Shown one piece after another: positions 42,343 through 53,310 of a stretch of 64,000 nucleotides of DNA. Within the stretch, counting starts at the first letter, position 1; each line of letters starts with the position of its first letter. The DNA is from Symsagittifera roscoffensis (Eukaryota > Xenacoelomorpha > Acoela > Convolutidae): contig NC_087062.1 of NCBI RefSeq assembly GCF_963678635.1, positions 2,046,001 through 2,110,000 on the forward strand, read 5' to 3'. The notes under the pieces are model-generated. The model was not told the origin of the DNA. It did no database searches and was given only the letters and a program-made list of their open reading frames with translations. A program made the translations under genes and the position numbers.

Positions 42343-43156
42343 ACCTGAAAAGGTAAGACTAAACAAATTGTACTCTAGGGGCAGAGCTGTGTACGGTTCT
42401 ATTCAAAACTTGAGTAAAGCGAGTGGTTTATCAAAAAAGAAAGTAGAAACGTTTTTACAAACCAAGACATCGTATGCAAAATTTGGTCCACCAATCAGGT
42501 GTTTCCGAAAACTTCAAGCTTTTTCTAAAAATATCAATGAAATCTGGTGTATGTACTTGGCGTTTGTAGACAAGTTAGCTAGTCAAAACAATGGAGTCAA
42601 GTATTTATTAGTTGCTGTAGATACTTTTTCGAGATTTTTCACAGTTCAAATCAAACAATCAAAACAAAGTATGGCAAAGACACTTTACAAGCTTTCAGAA
42701 AAATTTTGCAAGGAGAAAGACATTGAAATTAACTTAACAATGATTGAAACAAAAGCTTCATTTGCAGAGAGAGCAATTCAGACTGTAAAACATATAATAT
42801 ATCCTTACATTGAAGATCATGGTGAAAATAATGTCCCCAAATTGCAGCAATTTGTTCCTACCTTGAACTGTCGCAAAAGTCGATCAATTGAAAAATCTCC
42901 CAGAGATTTGAAAAACAGTGATTTTTTATCAATATTGTATAACAAATCGTTCAAGAAATATACTAACTCAAAATTCCAAATTGGTGATAGAGTTAGAATT
43001 TCGGAAAATTAAATTCCGTTCCAAAAAGGATACAAGCGACAATTTACAGATGGAATTTTTGAAATTTCGGCAAAATCTACAAACAAACCTCCTACATACA
43101 TCATCAAAGATCTCGAAAAAGAAGAAAATCTGGGAAAATTTTATGCAAAGAGCTGA
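42301..43156 (+). pseudogene. Polinton retroviral-type integrase, copy B
   Basis: The start codon of A and C is ATT here (42301). The frame is otherwise open to TAA at 43010-43012 inside the C-terminal chromo/SH3-like domain and continues to TGA at 43154-43156. Core motifs are EIWCMYLAFVDKLASQNNG, YLLVAVDTFSRFF and SFAERAIQTVKHIIY. The region between TVQIKQSKQS and KFCKEKDIE is too short to hold the second catalytic Asp, and Tyr stands where the first Asp is expected. Probably inactive even before the stop arose. Confidence 0.85.
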
Positions 43157-43907
43157 GAAATGTTCAGGTTAATGGTAAATCATTTTTTAAATTAGTTTTC
43201 TATCGATCAGGATAATGGGAGGTTGCTTTTTCAGAATTATCGTACCCTTCATTGTACCAAAACGTTACAGAGGGAAAGTTTACTTTCAAAGATGGAGGAG
43301 AAATTCCTGAGGAAAAAATATAGATTCAACCGATGCATATGGAACCTGGATTATATCCAAATTTTGTTGAAAAAGTTGTAGTCATGAATGACAAAGTTCG
43401 ATTAAGTAAAGGCGCACAAAAATAAGAATACAACGGAATTTATGTATCAGTAGATAAGATTAACCAAAAAATTGCCATTCATTTACCTGAGGATCAATCA
43501 GTGTTCATAACTCAAAGTGCTGTTTAGAACAAAATCAGACAGGTGTTTTAACAAAAGGAAAAGGACCACATTATCCTCAGTATTCGTACGACGTTATAAG
43601 AATACATTCCCTAAAGATTTATAGTGATATTATACAATATAATACAGTAGGCGATACAAAAACTCCTTTACTGCGTTGTATTCCTTTCATTTGCAAATTA
43701 AAAATGGAGACATAATGTTTACGGGACAGTACATCAAATTATCAATCCTTTACAAACCTACAATTTAGAAAATTAATAAAAAAAAACTCTTTCCACAGCA
43801 TGAAAAAAGAATAAAGGGATACTACAGATGAAAAAATTTCTTTTGTTTCCGTAGCAATTACACGAGTTGTTCTCTTGTTTCGCAAGATTTCGGATAATCA
43901 TTTTTGA
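43157..43907 (+). pseudogene. Penton/minor capsid protein, copy B
   Basis: The N-terminal 40 or so codons are deleted at the cgatcag/gataatg junction (about 43207). The rest matches copy C: YPNFVEKVVVMNDKVR, GIYVSVDKI, FHLPEDQSV-like sequence, ending KISDNHF at 43907. Several stops and frameshifts. The single jelly-roll penton forms the capsid vertices in Polinton-like particles. Confidence 0.65.
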
Positions 43908-43919
43908 TATATACTTCAT

Positions 43920-44294
43920 ATGAAAAGGTTGCTAAAAGTTCAGCTAATTTTTTTTTCCTTTTTTCGTGGAAATGCAAGACAGCGTGGAAGAGGTCTTGGT
44001 GCTCTTGCATGAACTCATGGGAGAACTGCAATTTCCTTTATAAAAAAAATATATAGTCCCAGCTGCAAAAAGAATCAGAGCAGATTTATTTCAAAATTGC
44101 TGCTCCAGAGATTGGAGAAGTTGTCAGTGGACAAAAAACCTCAAAACGTTTAGAAAATATGTTGGAACAAAAACAGTTCGAAAACAGTTGAGAGGTGGAA
44201 AAGAGAAATCCAAGCGTAGAACATGAAGAGCCAACTCTCGAAAAGGTAGTTCAAAAATCAGTCGCTTTCGCAAAGACATATTTGACAAGATAAA
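43920..44294 (+). pseudogene. Small basic Gly/Arg-rich protein, copy B
   Basis: Between penton and major capsid. Readable parts are FFRGNARQRGRGLGALA and, after a frameshift, KYIVPAAKRIRADLF, then basic Lys/Arg-rich sequence up to the capsid ATG. Such small basic products in this position could condense DNA or act in capsid assembly; inferred from composition and position only. Confidence 0.4.
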
Positions 44295-45626
44295 ATGAGT
44301 GTAAATCATAGTAGTCATTTTCGGTACGGAGTTTTTGCAAATTCTTCTTTGGAGATTTTTGATGAAGTCCAAGTTTTGGAAAGAAATAATTTCATCATAC
44401 ATACAAGAAGTATTTCCCAGTACTTCTCTAGATGAAAGCAGTATTGAGTTTGAATTTGAGACAGACCGTAATCTTTATTTGGAAATACGTGATACTCACC
44501 TCAGTTTAAAGCTTCAATTATTCAAAGAAAAATTGTTTGAAGCATTTAAAAACGAAAAAGCAGAGAATAAAGCAAAATCGGAGCAAGATTCAGATGAGGA
44601 ACCACAAACTTGCTTAACTTATGTAAACAATCTACAACATTCTCTATTCTCCAATTGTGAGGTTTATTTTAATAATACAAAGGTTTACAACGCCAATGGA
44701 TTATATCCTCATAAGCACAAATATCGAAAGAATTCAAATCGTCGGCAGTGAGTAATAATGGAATACTTGCTTATCATGGGTATACTTTTGAAGAATATAC
44801 GGAAGCATTTGATATGTATCCTTTCACTGATAGAGCAAACTCTTTAGGATCAGGGATAACTTTTTCAATTTATGGCAGGCTTGCGCTTGGCTTGTTTTCT
44901 TGGGAAAATTTAATTCTACCAAAAACCAAAGTTCGAATTAAGCTAATTCCAGCTAGACCTAATTTCTACAGGCTGTCTGTTAATCCAAACTTTAGTCTGA
45001 AAATTGTTGATTGTTCACTGTTTACAAGAAAAATTTTACTAGCTGAACCTAATCATCAATATTTGCAATAGAATCTGGAAAGGAAACCTGCTCATTACAA
45101 TTACATGGAAACAATAGCATGAACCTTTATCATTCCATCTCGCCAAAACCAGTTTATTCAGAAAAACGTTTTCAATAATGCCCATATCAGAAGGATAGCT
45201 GTTGTAATGAATACAAATTCGGCCGGTGCGGGATCTTTTTATGAAAAACTTTCCAATTATCAACAATTTCATTTGAGATAGCTTGGAATTATTCGGGGTG
45301 GAAGAGCAATTATTCCATTAGATACAATTTCTCCTTGCCGTCCCTATGTTACAACTATGAAAGCAATGCAGTTCAGCGAAGATTTTCCAGCTCTTCCTAT
45401 GGAAGGTTTTCAAAAAAATTATATTCTATTTTTCAACTTGTCTTCACTACAGGATGCAGCTGAACAGTTGTATTATCCAGAACTTAGTGGAGAAAGCTTG
45501 AGATTAGAAAGGTTTTTCGAATTTCCCTTGGAGCAAGTAACGAAAGCGATAGTCTTGGGAGAAAGACTAACAAACTTTCAAATTGATAAATTCGGAAAAG
45601 TCGCTCAAAATGTTCAATTTTTTTGA
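44295..45626 (+). pseudogene. Polinton major capsid protein (double jelly-roll), only copy
   Basis: ATG 44295 (SVNHSSHFRYGVFANSSLEI). Frame shifts near 44425 and back near 44715; stops at 45069-45071, about 45120 and about 45280; final TGA 45624-45626, about 443 codons in all. Hallmark segments: IEFEFETDRNLYLE, CLTYVNNLQHSLFSNCEVYF, FTDRANSLGSGITFSIYGRL, CRPYVTTMKAMQF and SLQDAAEQLYYPELSGESLR. Length and order fit the Polinton hexon-like capsid protein. The equivalent region is deleted from copy C and never reached in copy A. Confidence 0.88.
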
Positions 45627-45826
45627 GTTTCCTGGTTTCTGTAAAATTATTGTAATTTTTTTGGGACTTTTCTTTGTTATTACCTCTGTACTATCTTTTT
45701 TGTTTTTCTTCAGGCCTAAAGCTCCAGGCAAAAATAGAAAAGGAATGCTGTTTAGTTGAAAACCCGAGACACTTTTTCAACCTACACTATAAAACAGTGT
45801 TCAACAAACTTTGCCCACTAGATGAA

Positions 45827-46359
45827 GGCTTGTGTATGGGACTTTGTTGATTCAATTTCTAAAAGTGTGTAAGTCATTATTATTTCTTTTGTTTTATCCT
45901 AAAGTACACTATCAAACAATCGATTTTTTTAAGCTGCTAATCAGCATACATTTGCAAAGCTGGATAATTTTTCACTTTTGCAAATTATTGAAAAAAATCC
46001 AGAGCTCAGGTTTAAGTACATGGGATCATCTCCTTCTGATACAGTACCTCAACTAACAAAATACTCTTCTGCAATTGTTAACTCAGCCCCAAGCAGTGAT
46101 AGAAGAGAAAGCTGGATTATGATTGCTCGACTGGATAAAAGCAAGTACTTTGCTGATTCTTTGGGAAGAAAGATATCAATTCACCCCTTTCTGACAAAAA
46201 AAGTTTCGACGAATGGTTCCTCGGAAGCTTCCAAAGACTGATAATTTGTGTGGATTTTACGCAATTTATTCAGCATTTTTTCTTTTTAAATTCTTCCAGA
46301 AGATTTTGAAGAATGTTCATTATGTGCGCGTTTTGAATTTTGTCATTAATATTATGTAA
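45827..46359 (+). pseudogene. Adenain-like cysteine protease with small intron, copy B
   Basis: ATG near 45825 opens MKACVWDFVDSISKS, followed by a donor GTAAGT at 45869 and an acceptor AAG at 45931-45933 (65-bp intron; copy C has the same intron with TTTTAG). Exon 2: ANQHTFAKLDNFSLLQIIE, SWIMIARLDKSKYFADSLG (His usually precedes IMIARL; here Ser-Trp), then after a frameshift near 46205 DNLCGFYAIYSAFFLFKFF with the presumed catalytic Cys. TAA at 46357-46359. The family processes capsid precursors. Probable loss of the catalytic His and one frameshift make it a pseudogene. Confidence 0.7.
45869..45933 (+). other. Predicted intron in protease gene, copy B
   Basis: GTAAGT donor and AAG acceptor bracket 65 bases; the joined phase is off by one base, consistent with an indel in exon 1. 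Confidence 0.45.
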
Positions 46360-48000
46360 AAGTGCGTTTTTATTTGAAAGTGTAAATTTTTGCAGTAGTT
46401 TTTTTATACGATGTAGTGAATTGATTGTTTATTTATGTAATTTAACTCTTTAATTTCCTTACATTTTTTATGAAAAGCATCTTAGCAACTAACCTGCCGA
46501 TGGAATACAGAGTATGATGATAGAATATGGATGTTGTACTCTCCCAATTGAAAAATCTAACAATAGAGTAGATAAATTTACAAAAATTGTAACCAGCTTC
46601 TAGTAAATTGTATAGTTTTCTTAAAAATTTACCCTAAGAAAGATGGAAAAAATTTTATACAAAATAATCAGACACAAAAAAACTATGATACCACATTTTT
46701 TTCAGTGTAAAATTTTATCGTGGCAGAGCAATTGACAAATTTGGATGATAATTTTTTGGAAAGTTTGAAAATTTCAAAGAACGTTTCAAAGGTTAAAGAC
46801 AAAGGGATAAAAGAGAACAGAAATGAATCGTAGCAAGAAATATGACAGATTGTTTAAACTATTTGAGGTAAAAACAAGAAACATCTGATTGGTCAACTCT
46901 TAAAAAATTCGCATATTTTTATCTTAGTTCCAACGCTTCCTTAACTCTGTGGAGAACTGTTAATATGCATATTTCATATAATCGTGGGATAATTACATGA
47001 AAAAAGATAAAATAAGTCATAAAATAATAAGTATAATGAACCTGTCATCCGTTCTCTAGATAACCTGGGGAATAAAAGATTAAGTGGGATATAAAAGTAA
47101 TCAACCGTGAAGAGCTGTCAAAATTCCCCTGATACCTCGTGGAGCGCAATATTTAACCTGTCAAAGAGAATCGCCTCTTGACAATTTTCCCCAGATAACC
47201 TGAGGGAAAATATATAACATGAAATAAGAATTTAAAAGATTCTTTCGAGAAAAAAAAATATTCTGTGATATATTTGCTTATGATCCCATGCTCTAAATTA
47301 AAACTTTATTTTTGTTGAAACTTACCATCCAATTTTTTTGTTTTTTTTTTTTCGATTTTTTAATAGAAAAATTTTTTTTCAAGATAAAAATTTATTTGCA
47401 AGTGAAACTTGAAAAGTTTCCGAAAATTTTCTGAAACTTACCTTCTGAAACTTACCATACCGAATTTTTGTCAGACAATATAGCCCTTACATGTCACAAA
47501 TCGTAGAAATTAGCTAAGAAACGCAATTATCGAGCTCAAAAAAATCGGCCGCCAAAAATTTTTCTGAAACTTACCATGTCAAACCTCGTAATTCGGAAAC
47601 CATACCATCTTAATTAGGAATCCTATTCCCTATCTTAATACATAGGAAATCTATACCCTATATTAACACATAGCTTGTAGAACGGATACTCTATTCCCAA
47701 TCATGATACATGGGGGTCTCCAACCAATCCCCCTACTCTCCCTCACTCCTCTACTACTTTTGCTAATAGCTTCAGCCAGCTCAGAAATTGCTCTCAGCTA
47801 GTACAACCTGGACGAAGCAAACACCCCCAAATGACAAGAACATGCAAGCTGCAGTATATGCTTAAATAAATGAGACTGTGGAACATAGCTAATAAGTAAC
47901 TATAAAATAAAATTCTCAGATCTCAGGACAGGAAGGTACCACTCAGACCATTTCTATCGGTAGCGGCTTCCATCAAAGACACTTCCATCAAAGACACTTG
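46360..48000. repeat. Right-flank segment, duplicated at 51622-53310
   Basis: No gene. The whole stretch, including gataacctggggaat and ccccagataacctgaggga wording (47070-47210), several gaaacttaccat motifs (47330-47580) and the env-like tail at 47760-47975, recurs after copy C with many small changes. It ends in two adjacent copies of a 16-base ttccatcaaagacact at 47968-47998, after which a 165-bp piece of 46605-46775 is repeated up to 48165. Confidence 0.75.
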
Positions 48001-48238
48001 TATAGTTTTCTTAAAAGTTTACTCCAAGAAAGATGGAAAATTTTTTTTACAAAATAATCAGACACAAAAAAAACTATGATACCACCTTTTTCTAAGTGTA
48101 AACTTATATCTTGGCAGAGCAATTGACAAACTTGGATGATAATTTTTTGGAAAGTTTGGAAATTTACATTTCAAAGCAAATTAGGAAGAGATTTAGAGTT
48201 ATAAAATACACACATTTTCTTGTTCAATTCGCCGAGGG

Positions 48239-48706
48239 ATGTTTTACAAATCAATACATTTAGGTCCAGGATCTCACTTGAAAGAGTGGTATCAAGATAC
48301 AACATCCGTTCCTTATGGTCATTTACATATTGATTTAACCCCAAAAACAGTCAATTCACTTAGGTATTGCTCTAATAAAGGCTCAGTTCCAACAAAATTC
48401 TACTTACCAGCTGGAATAGAGACAAAGTTATCGGACGATGAGTACAAAAAACGTGGCTATTTGCCCAACATTTCAAAAAATTTCCCTAAGACTTCGAAAA
48501 AAATTAATTCTCAATTGTCCAGTGATTTCACTCAGTTACTGAGCGAGTGTTTAGTAAACCTATTAAGAGGAGACCTCCGAGATCTTCGGAAAAAAGACGT
48601 AGTAAAATATCAAAAAGAACAGAAAAGAAGAATTATTTTAAGTTCAACTAAAGGGATACAATTGATATCTATCATCAACCCTTTTGACATTAAACGATTG
48701 ACATAG
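48239..48706 (+). pseudogene. Packaging ATPase C-terminal part, copy C
   Basis: Begins at the FKSPRDV region, so Walker A and B are absent. Reads LGPGSHLKEWYQDTTSVPYG, SLRYCSNKGSVPTKFYLPAG, then a frameshift near 48520. Confidence 0.75.
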
Positions 48707-48719
48707 TATAGAAATGTTT

Positions 48720-49110
48720 GTTTTAATTCCGTACTCAGCCTATCAATCACAAAGAACAATTCCAATAAAACAAAAATTGGAACAAAATCAAGAAATAGAG
48801 GAGACTAAACCAAAAATTGCTGTTACAGTGCTGTTAATGCGAGGTTGAAAACGAGCAACAATTAGCACATTTTTGATTTAATTTTGACTTCTCCTAGAAC
48901 TAAACTCAGCCAGTCAGACAATACTAATATAGATAATCGAGATACAAAAGAATCTATTGTAGATTTTGTGTGTGCACTAAAGCGAAAAAAAACACCAGTT
49001 TTCCAGATATTTATTTTACTATTTTGGAAGCAACTCAACTTCCTCCTAAACTTGTTATTAACAAGAATGCCAAAGCAAAAGATAGAGAAACTTGGATCAT
49101 TTTCAAAATC
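48720..49110 (+). pseudogene. Conserved Polinton ORF between ATPase and integrase, copy C
   Basis: Same order as A and B with a frameshift near 48815 and another near 48990 (extra A in a poly-A run), which fuses it artificially to the integrase frame in the open stretch 48884-49426. Confidence 0.45.
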
Positions 49111-49920
49111 TGAAAAGGTAAGACTAAACAGATTGTACTCTAGGGGCAGAGCTGTGTACGGTTCTATTCAAAACTTGAGTAAAGCGAGTGGTTTATCAAA
49201 GAAGAAAGTAGAAACGTTTTTACAAACCAAGGCATCGTACACAAAACTTGGTCCACCGATCAGGTGTTTCCGAAAACTTCAAGCTTTTTCTAAAAATTTC
49301 AATGAAATCTGGTGTATGTACTTGGCTTTTGTAGACAAGTTAGCTAGTCAAAACAATGGAGTCAAGTATTTATTAGTTGCTGTAGATACTTTTTCGAGAT
49401 TTGTCACAGTTCAAAACAAACAATGAAAACAAAGTATGCCAAAGACACTTTACAAGCTTTCAAAAAAGTTTTGCAAGGAGAAAGACATTGAAATTAACTC
49501 TACAATGATTGAAACAAAAGCTTCATTTGCAGAGAGAGCAATTCAGTCTGTAAAACATATAATATATCCTTACATTGAAGATCATGGTGGAAATAATGTC
49601 CCCAAATTGCAGCAATTTGTTCCCACCTTGAACTGTCGCAAAAATCGATCAATTGGAAAATCTCCCAGAGATGTGAAAAACAGTGATTTTTATCAATATT
49701 GTATAACAGATCGTTCAAGAAAAATATTAATTCAAAATTCCAAATTAGTGATAGAGTTAGAATTTCGAAAAATGAGATTCCGTTTCAAAAAGGATACAAG
49801 CCCCAGTTTACAGACGGAATTTTTGAAGTTTCGGCAATATCTACAACCAAACCTCCTACATACATCATCAAAGATCGCGGAAAAGAAGAAAATCTGGGAA
49901 AATTTTATGAAAAGCGCTGA
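49067..49920 (+). pseudogene. Polinton retroviral-type integrase, copy C
   Basis: ATG 49067. One TGA at about 49424 splits the core, and a frameshift near 49690 moves the C-terminal domain. It shares with A and B the Tyr in IWCMYLAFVDKLAS and the missing second-Asp segment, while SFAERAIQSVKHIIY keeps the Glu. TGA 49918-49920. Confidence 0.8.
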
Positions 49921-49980
49921 GAAAATGTTCAGATCGAAGGTAAATTGTTTTTTAAATTGAATTTCTATCGATCAGTTGTT

Positions 49981-50809
49981 ATGGATTCTTTTACTATTGA
50001 GCTAGTTTTTAATGCTTCTTCTAATTGTGATCCGAAAAATAGTCTTAGTTCCTTTACAAATTTTCTACCTGAACAAATACATCTAAAAGGAGAGTGGAGC
50101 TTGCTATTTCAGAAACATCGTACCCTTCAATGTTAAAAAACGTTTCAGAGGGAAAAATTACTTTCATAGATGGACGAGAAGTTCTTGAGGAAAAAAGAAA
50201 GAATCAACCGATTCATATTGAACCTGGATTGTATCCAAGTTTTGTTGAAATTGTTGTAGCCATGAATGACAAAGCTCGAAAACGTATAGGCGCACAAAAA
50301 TATGAATATAACGGAATTTATGTATCAGTAGATAAGATTACCCAAAAAATTGCCTTTCATTTACCTGAGGATCAATCAGTGTTTATAACTCAAAGTGCTG
50401 ATTTGAGTCACATTTTTGGTTGTGATTTAGAACAAAATCAGACAGGCGTTTCAATGGAAGGAAAAGGACCACATTATCCTCAGTAGTCTTACGACATTAT
50501 AAGAATACATTCCCTAAAAATTTATAGTGATATTATACAATATAATACAGTAGGCGATACAAAAACTCCTTTACTGCGTTGTATTCCTTTCATTTGCAAA
50601 TTAAAAATGGAGACATAATGTTTACGGGACAGTACATGAATTATCAATCCTTTACAAACCTACAATTTAGAAAATTAATAAAAAAAAACTCTTTCCACAG
50701 CATGAAAAAAGAACAAAGGGATACTACAGGTGAAAAAAATTCTTTTGTTTCCGTAGGAGTTACCCGAGCTGTCCTCTTGTTTCGCAAGATTTCGGATAAT
50801 CATTTTTGA
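49981..50809 (+). pseudogene. Penton/minor capsid protein, copy C (most complete)
   Basis: ATG 49981. MDSFTIELVFNASSN, FTNFLPEQIHLKGEW, frameshift near 50095, then ISETSYPSMLKNVSEG, IHIEPGLYPSFVEIVVAMND, YEYNGIYVSVDKI and ADLSHIFGCDLEQNQTG; TAG at 50484-50486; a further frameshift near 50580 and the C-terminus VGVTRAVLLFRKISDNHF. About 275 codons. The assignment rests on position before the basic and capsid genes and on family resemblance of these segments. Confidence 0.7.
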
Positions 50810-50817
50810 TATATACT

Positions 50818-51030
50818 TCATACGAAATGGTTGCTCAAAGTTCAGCTAATTTTTTTCTATTGTTCGTGGACATGCAAGATAGCGTTGAAGAGGTTTTGGT
50901 TATCTTGCACGAACTCTCGGGAGAACTGCAATTTCCCTTATAAAAAAAATATATAGTCTCAGCTGCAAAAAGAATCGGAGCAGATTTATTTGAAATTGCT
51001 GCTCCAGAGATTGGAGAAGTTGTCAGCGAG
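50818..51030 (+). pseudogene. Small basic protein, 5' part, copy C
   Basis: Counterpart of 43920-44130, truncated by the deletion that removed the capsid gene. Confidence 0.4.
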
Positions 51031-51621
51031 GCACTTTTTCAACCTAGACTGTAAAACAGGGTTCAATAAACTTTGCCCACTAGATGAAGGCTTATGTATG
51101 TGACTTTGTTGATTCAATTCCTAAATGTGTGTAAGTCATTATTCTTTCTTTTGTTTTATCCTAAAGTACACTATCAAACTATCAATTTCTTTTTAGCTGT
51201 TAATCAGCATATAATTGCAAAGCTGGATAATTTTTCACTTTTGCAAATTATTGAAACAAATCCAGAGCTCAGGTTCAAGTACATGGGATCATATCCTTCT
51301 GATACAGTACCTCAATTAACAAAATACTCTTTTGCAATTATTAACTCAGCCCAAGCAATGATAGAGGAGAACACTGTATTATAATTGCTCGAATGAATAA
51401 AAGCTACTGCTTTTCTGATTCTTTGGGAAGAAAGAGATCAACTCACCCCTTTCTGACAAAAAAAATTTCGACGAATGGTTCGTCGGAAGCTACAAAAGAC
51501 TGATAATTTGTGTGGATTTTACGCAATTTTTTCAGCATTTTTTCTTTTTAAATTCTTCCAGAAAAACTTGAAGAAAGTTCATTATGTGCGCGTTTTGAAT
51601 TTTGTCTTTCATTTTATGTAA
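51031..51621 (+). pseudogene. Adenain-like cysteine protease with small intron, copy C
   Basis: Same layout as copy B. Donor GTAAGT at 51131, acceptor TTTTAG ending at 51196 (66-bp intron). Exon 2: NQHIIAKLDNFSLLQIIETN; frameshifts near 51355 and 51460; DNLCGFYAIFSAFFLFKFF; TAA 51619-51621. Confidence 0.7.
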
Positions 51622-53310
51622 AAGTGCGTTTTTTATTTGTAAATGTAAATTTTTGCAGTAGTTTTACTATACGATGTAGTGAATTGATTGTTTATTTATG
51701 TAATTTAACTCTTTAAATTCCTTACATTTTTTATGAAACGCATCTTAGCAACTAACCTGCTGATGGAAAACGGAGAATGATGATAGAATATGAATGTTGT
51801 AATCTCCCAATTGAAAGAATTAACGATTGAGTAGATAAGTTTACGATAATTGTAACCAACTTCTAGTAAACTGTATAGTTTTCTTAAAAGTTTACTCAAA
51901 GAAAGATGAAAAAATTTTTATACAAAACAATCAGACACAAAAAAAAACTATGATACCACATCTCTCTCAGTGTAAACTTTTATCGTGGCAGAGCAATTGA
52001 CAAATTTGGATGATAATTTTTTGGAAAGTTTGGAAATTTCAAAGAACTTTTCAAAGATTAAATACAAAGTGATAAAAAAGAACCGAAAAGAATCGTAGCA
52101 AGAAATATGACAAAATTTTTAAATTAGTTGAGGTGAAAACAAGAAACATCTGATTGGTCAAAACTTAAAAAGTTTTGCATATTTTTATCTTAGTTCCAAT
52201 GAAAAGTGCATGCAATTTTGATTGGATGTATTTCAATTTCATATGAAAATTTAAGATTTTAACCTCTCAAGAAAGTAATTCACGCTTCATTAACTCTGTG
52301 GAGAACTGTTAATATGCATCTGTCATATAATCGTGGGATAATCATGTGAAAAAAGATAAAATAAGTCATAAAATAATAAACATAATGAACCCGTCATCCG
52401 TTCTCTAGATAACCTGGGGAATAAAAAATTATTTGGGATATAAAAGTAATCAACCGTGAGGAGCTGTCAACATTCCCCTGATACCCCGTGGAGCGCAATA
52501 GTTAACCTGTCAAAGATAATCTCCTCTTGACAATTTTCCCCAGATAACCTGAGGGAAAATATATAACATAAAATAAGAATTTAAAAGATTCTTTCGAGAA
52601 AAAAAAACATTCTGTGATATATTTGCTTATGATCGCATGCTCTAAACCAAAACTTTATTTTTGTTAAAATTTACCATCCAATTTTTTTTCTTATTTTTTA
52701 ATATAAAATAGTTTTTTCAAGATAAAAATTTATTTGCAAGTGAAACTTGAAAAACTTCCAAAAAAGTTTCTGAAACTTACCTTCTGAAACTTACCATACC
52801 GAATTTTTGTAAGACAAAATAGCCCTTACATATCACAAATCGTAGAAGTTAGCTAAGAAACACAATTATCGAGCTCGAAAAAAATCGGCCGCCAAAAATT
52901 TTTCTGAAACCTAACATCTCAAACCTGGTAATTAGGAAACCTTGCCATCTTAATTAGGAATCGTATTCTCTATCTTAATACATAGGAAATCTATACCCTA
53001 TCTCAATACATAGCTTGTTAACCGGATGCTCTATTCCCTATCCTAATACATGGGGGTCTCCAACCAATCCCCCCACTCTCCCTCACTCCTCTACTACTTT
53101 TGCTAATAGCTTCAGCCAGCTCAGAATTTGCTCTCAGCTAGTACAAACTGGACGAAGCAAACACCCCCAAATGACAGAAACATGCAAGCTGCAATATATG
53201 CTCAAATAAATGAGACAGTGGAACACAGCTAAAAAGTCACTATAAAACAAAATTCTCAGATTACAGGACAGTAAGATAGCACTCAGACCAGTTCTATTGG
53301 TAGCGGCTTC
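51622..53310. repeat. Right-flank segment, second copy
   Basis: Repeats 46360-47980 with numerous substitutions and about 60 extra bases near 52200-52260. No gene apart from the env-like tail at 53100-53310. Confidence 0.75.

Larger units (their letters stand above)
34112..46400 (+). mobile_element. Polinton/Maverick late-gene region, tandem copies A and B
   Basis: The sequence starting at 34112 restarts at 38756 (catttctcttcatctgatca), giving a 4644-bp direct duplication. Copy A stops inside the penton gene; copy B continues through penton, basic protein, major capsid and protease. Gene order in B on the plus strand is: possible ssDNA-binding protein(s), conserved unknown, exonuclease-like, membrane protein, ATPase, unknown, integrase, penton, basic, major capsid, protease. 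All three copies of integrase share the same lesions, so amplification started from a defective parent. Confidence 0.85.
48170..51621 (+). mobile_element. Polinton late-gene region, copy C (internally deleted)
   Basis: Starts within the ATPase gene (matching 41385 onward) and runs through unknown ORF, integrase, penton, basic protein and protease. About 1.6 kb corresponding to 44128-45764, that is the end of the basic protein and the whole major capsid gene, is missing at a junction near 51028. Confidence 0.85.

Noticed and set aside
34112-51621. An intact, mobile Polinton
   Set aside because: Every copy lacks an active integrase, several genes are broken, and polymerase and late genes are separated; no terminal inverted repeats could be identified by eye.
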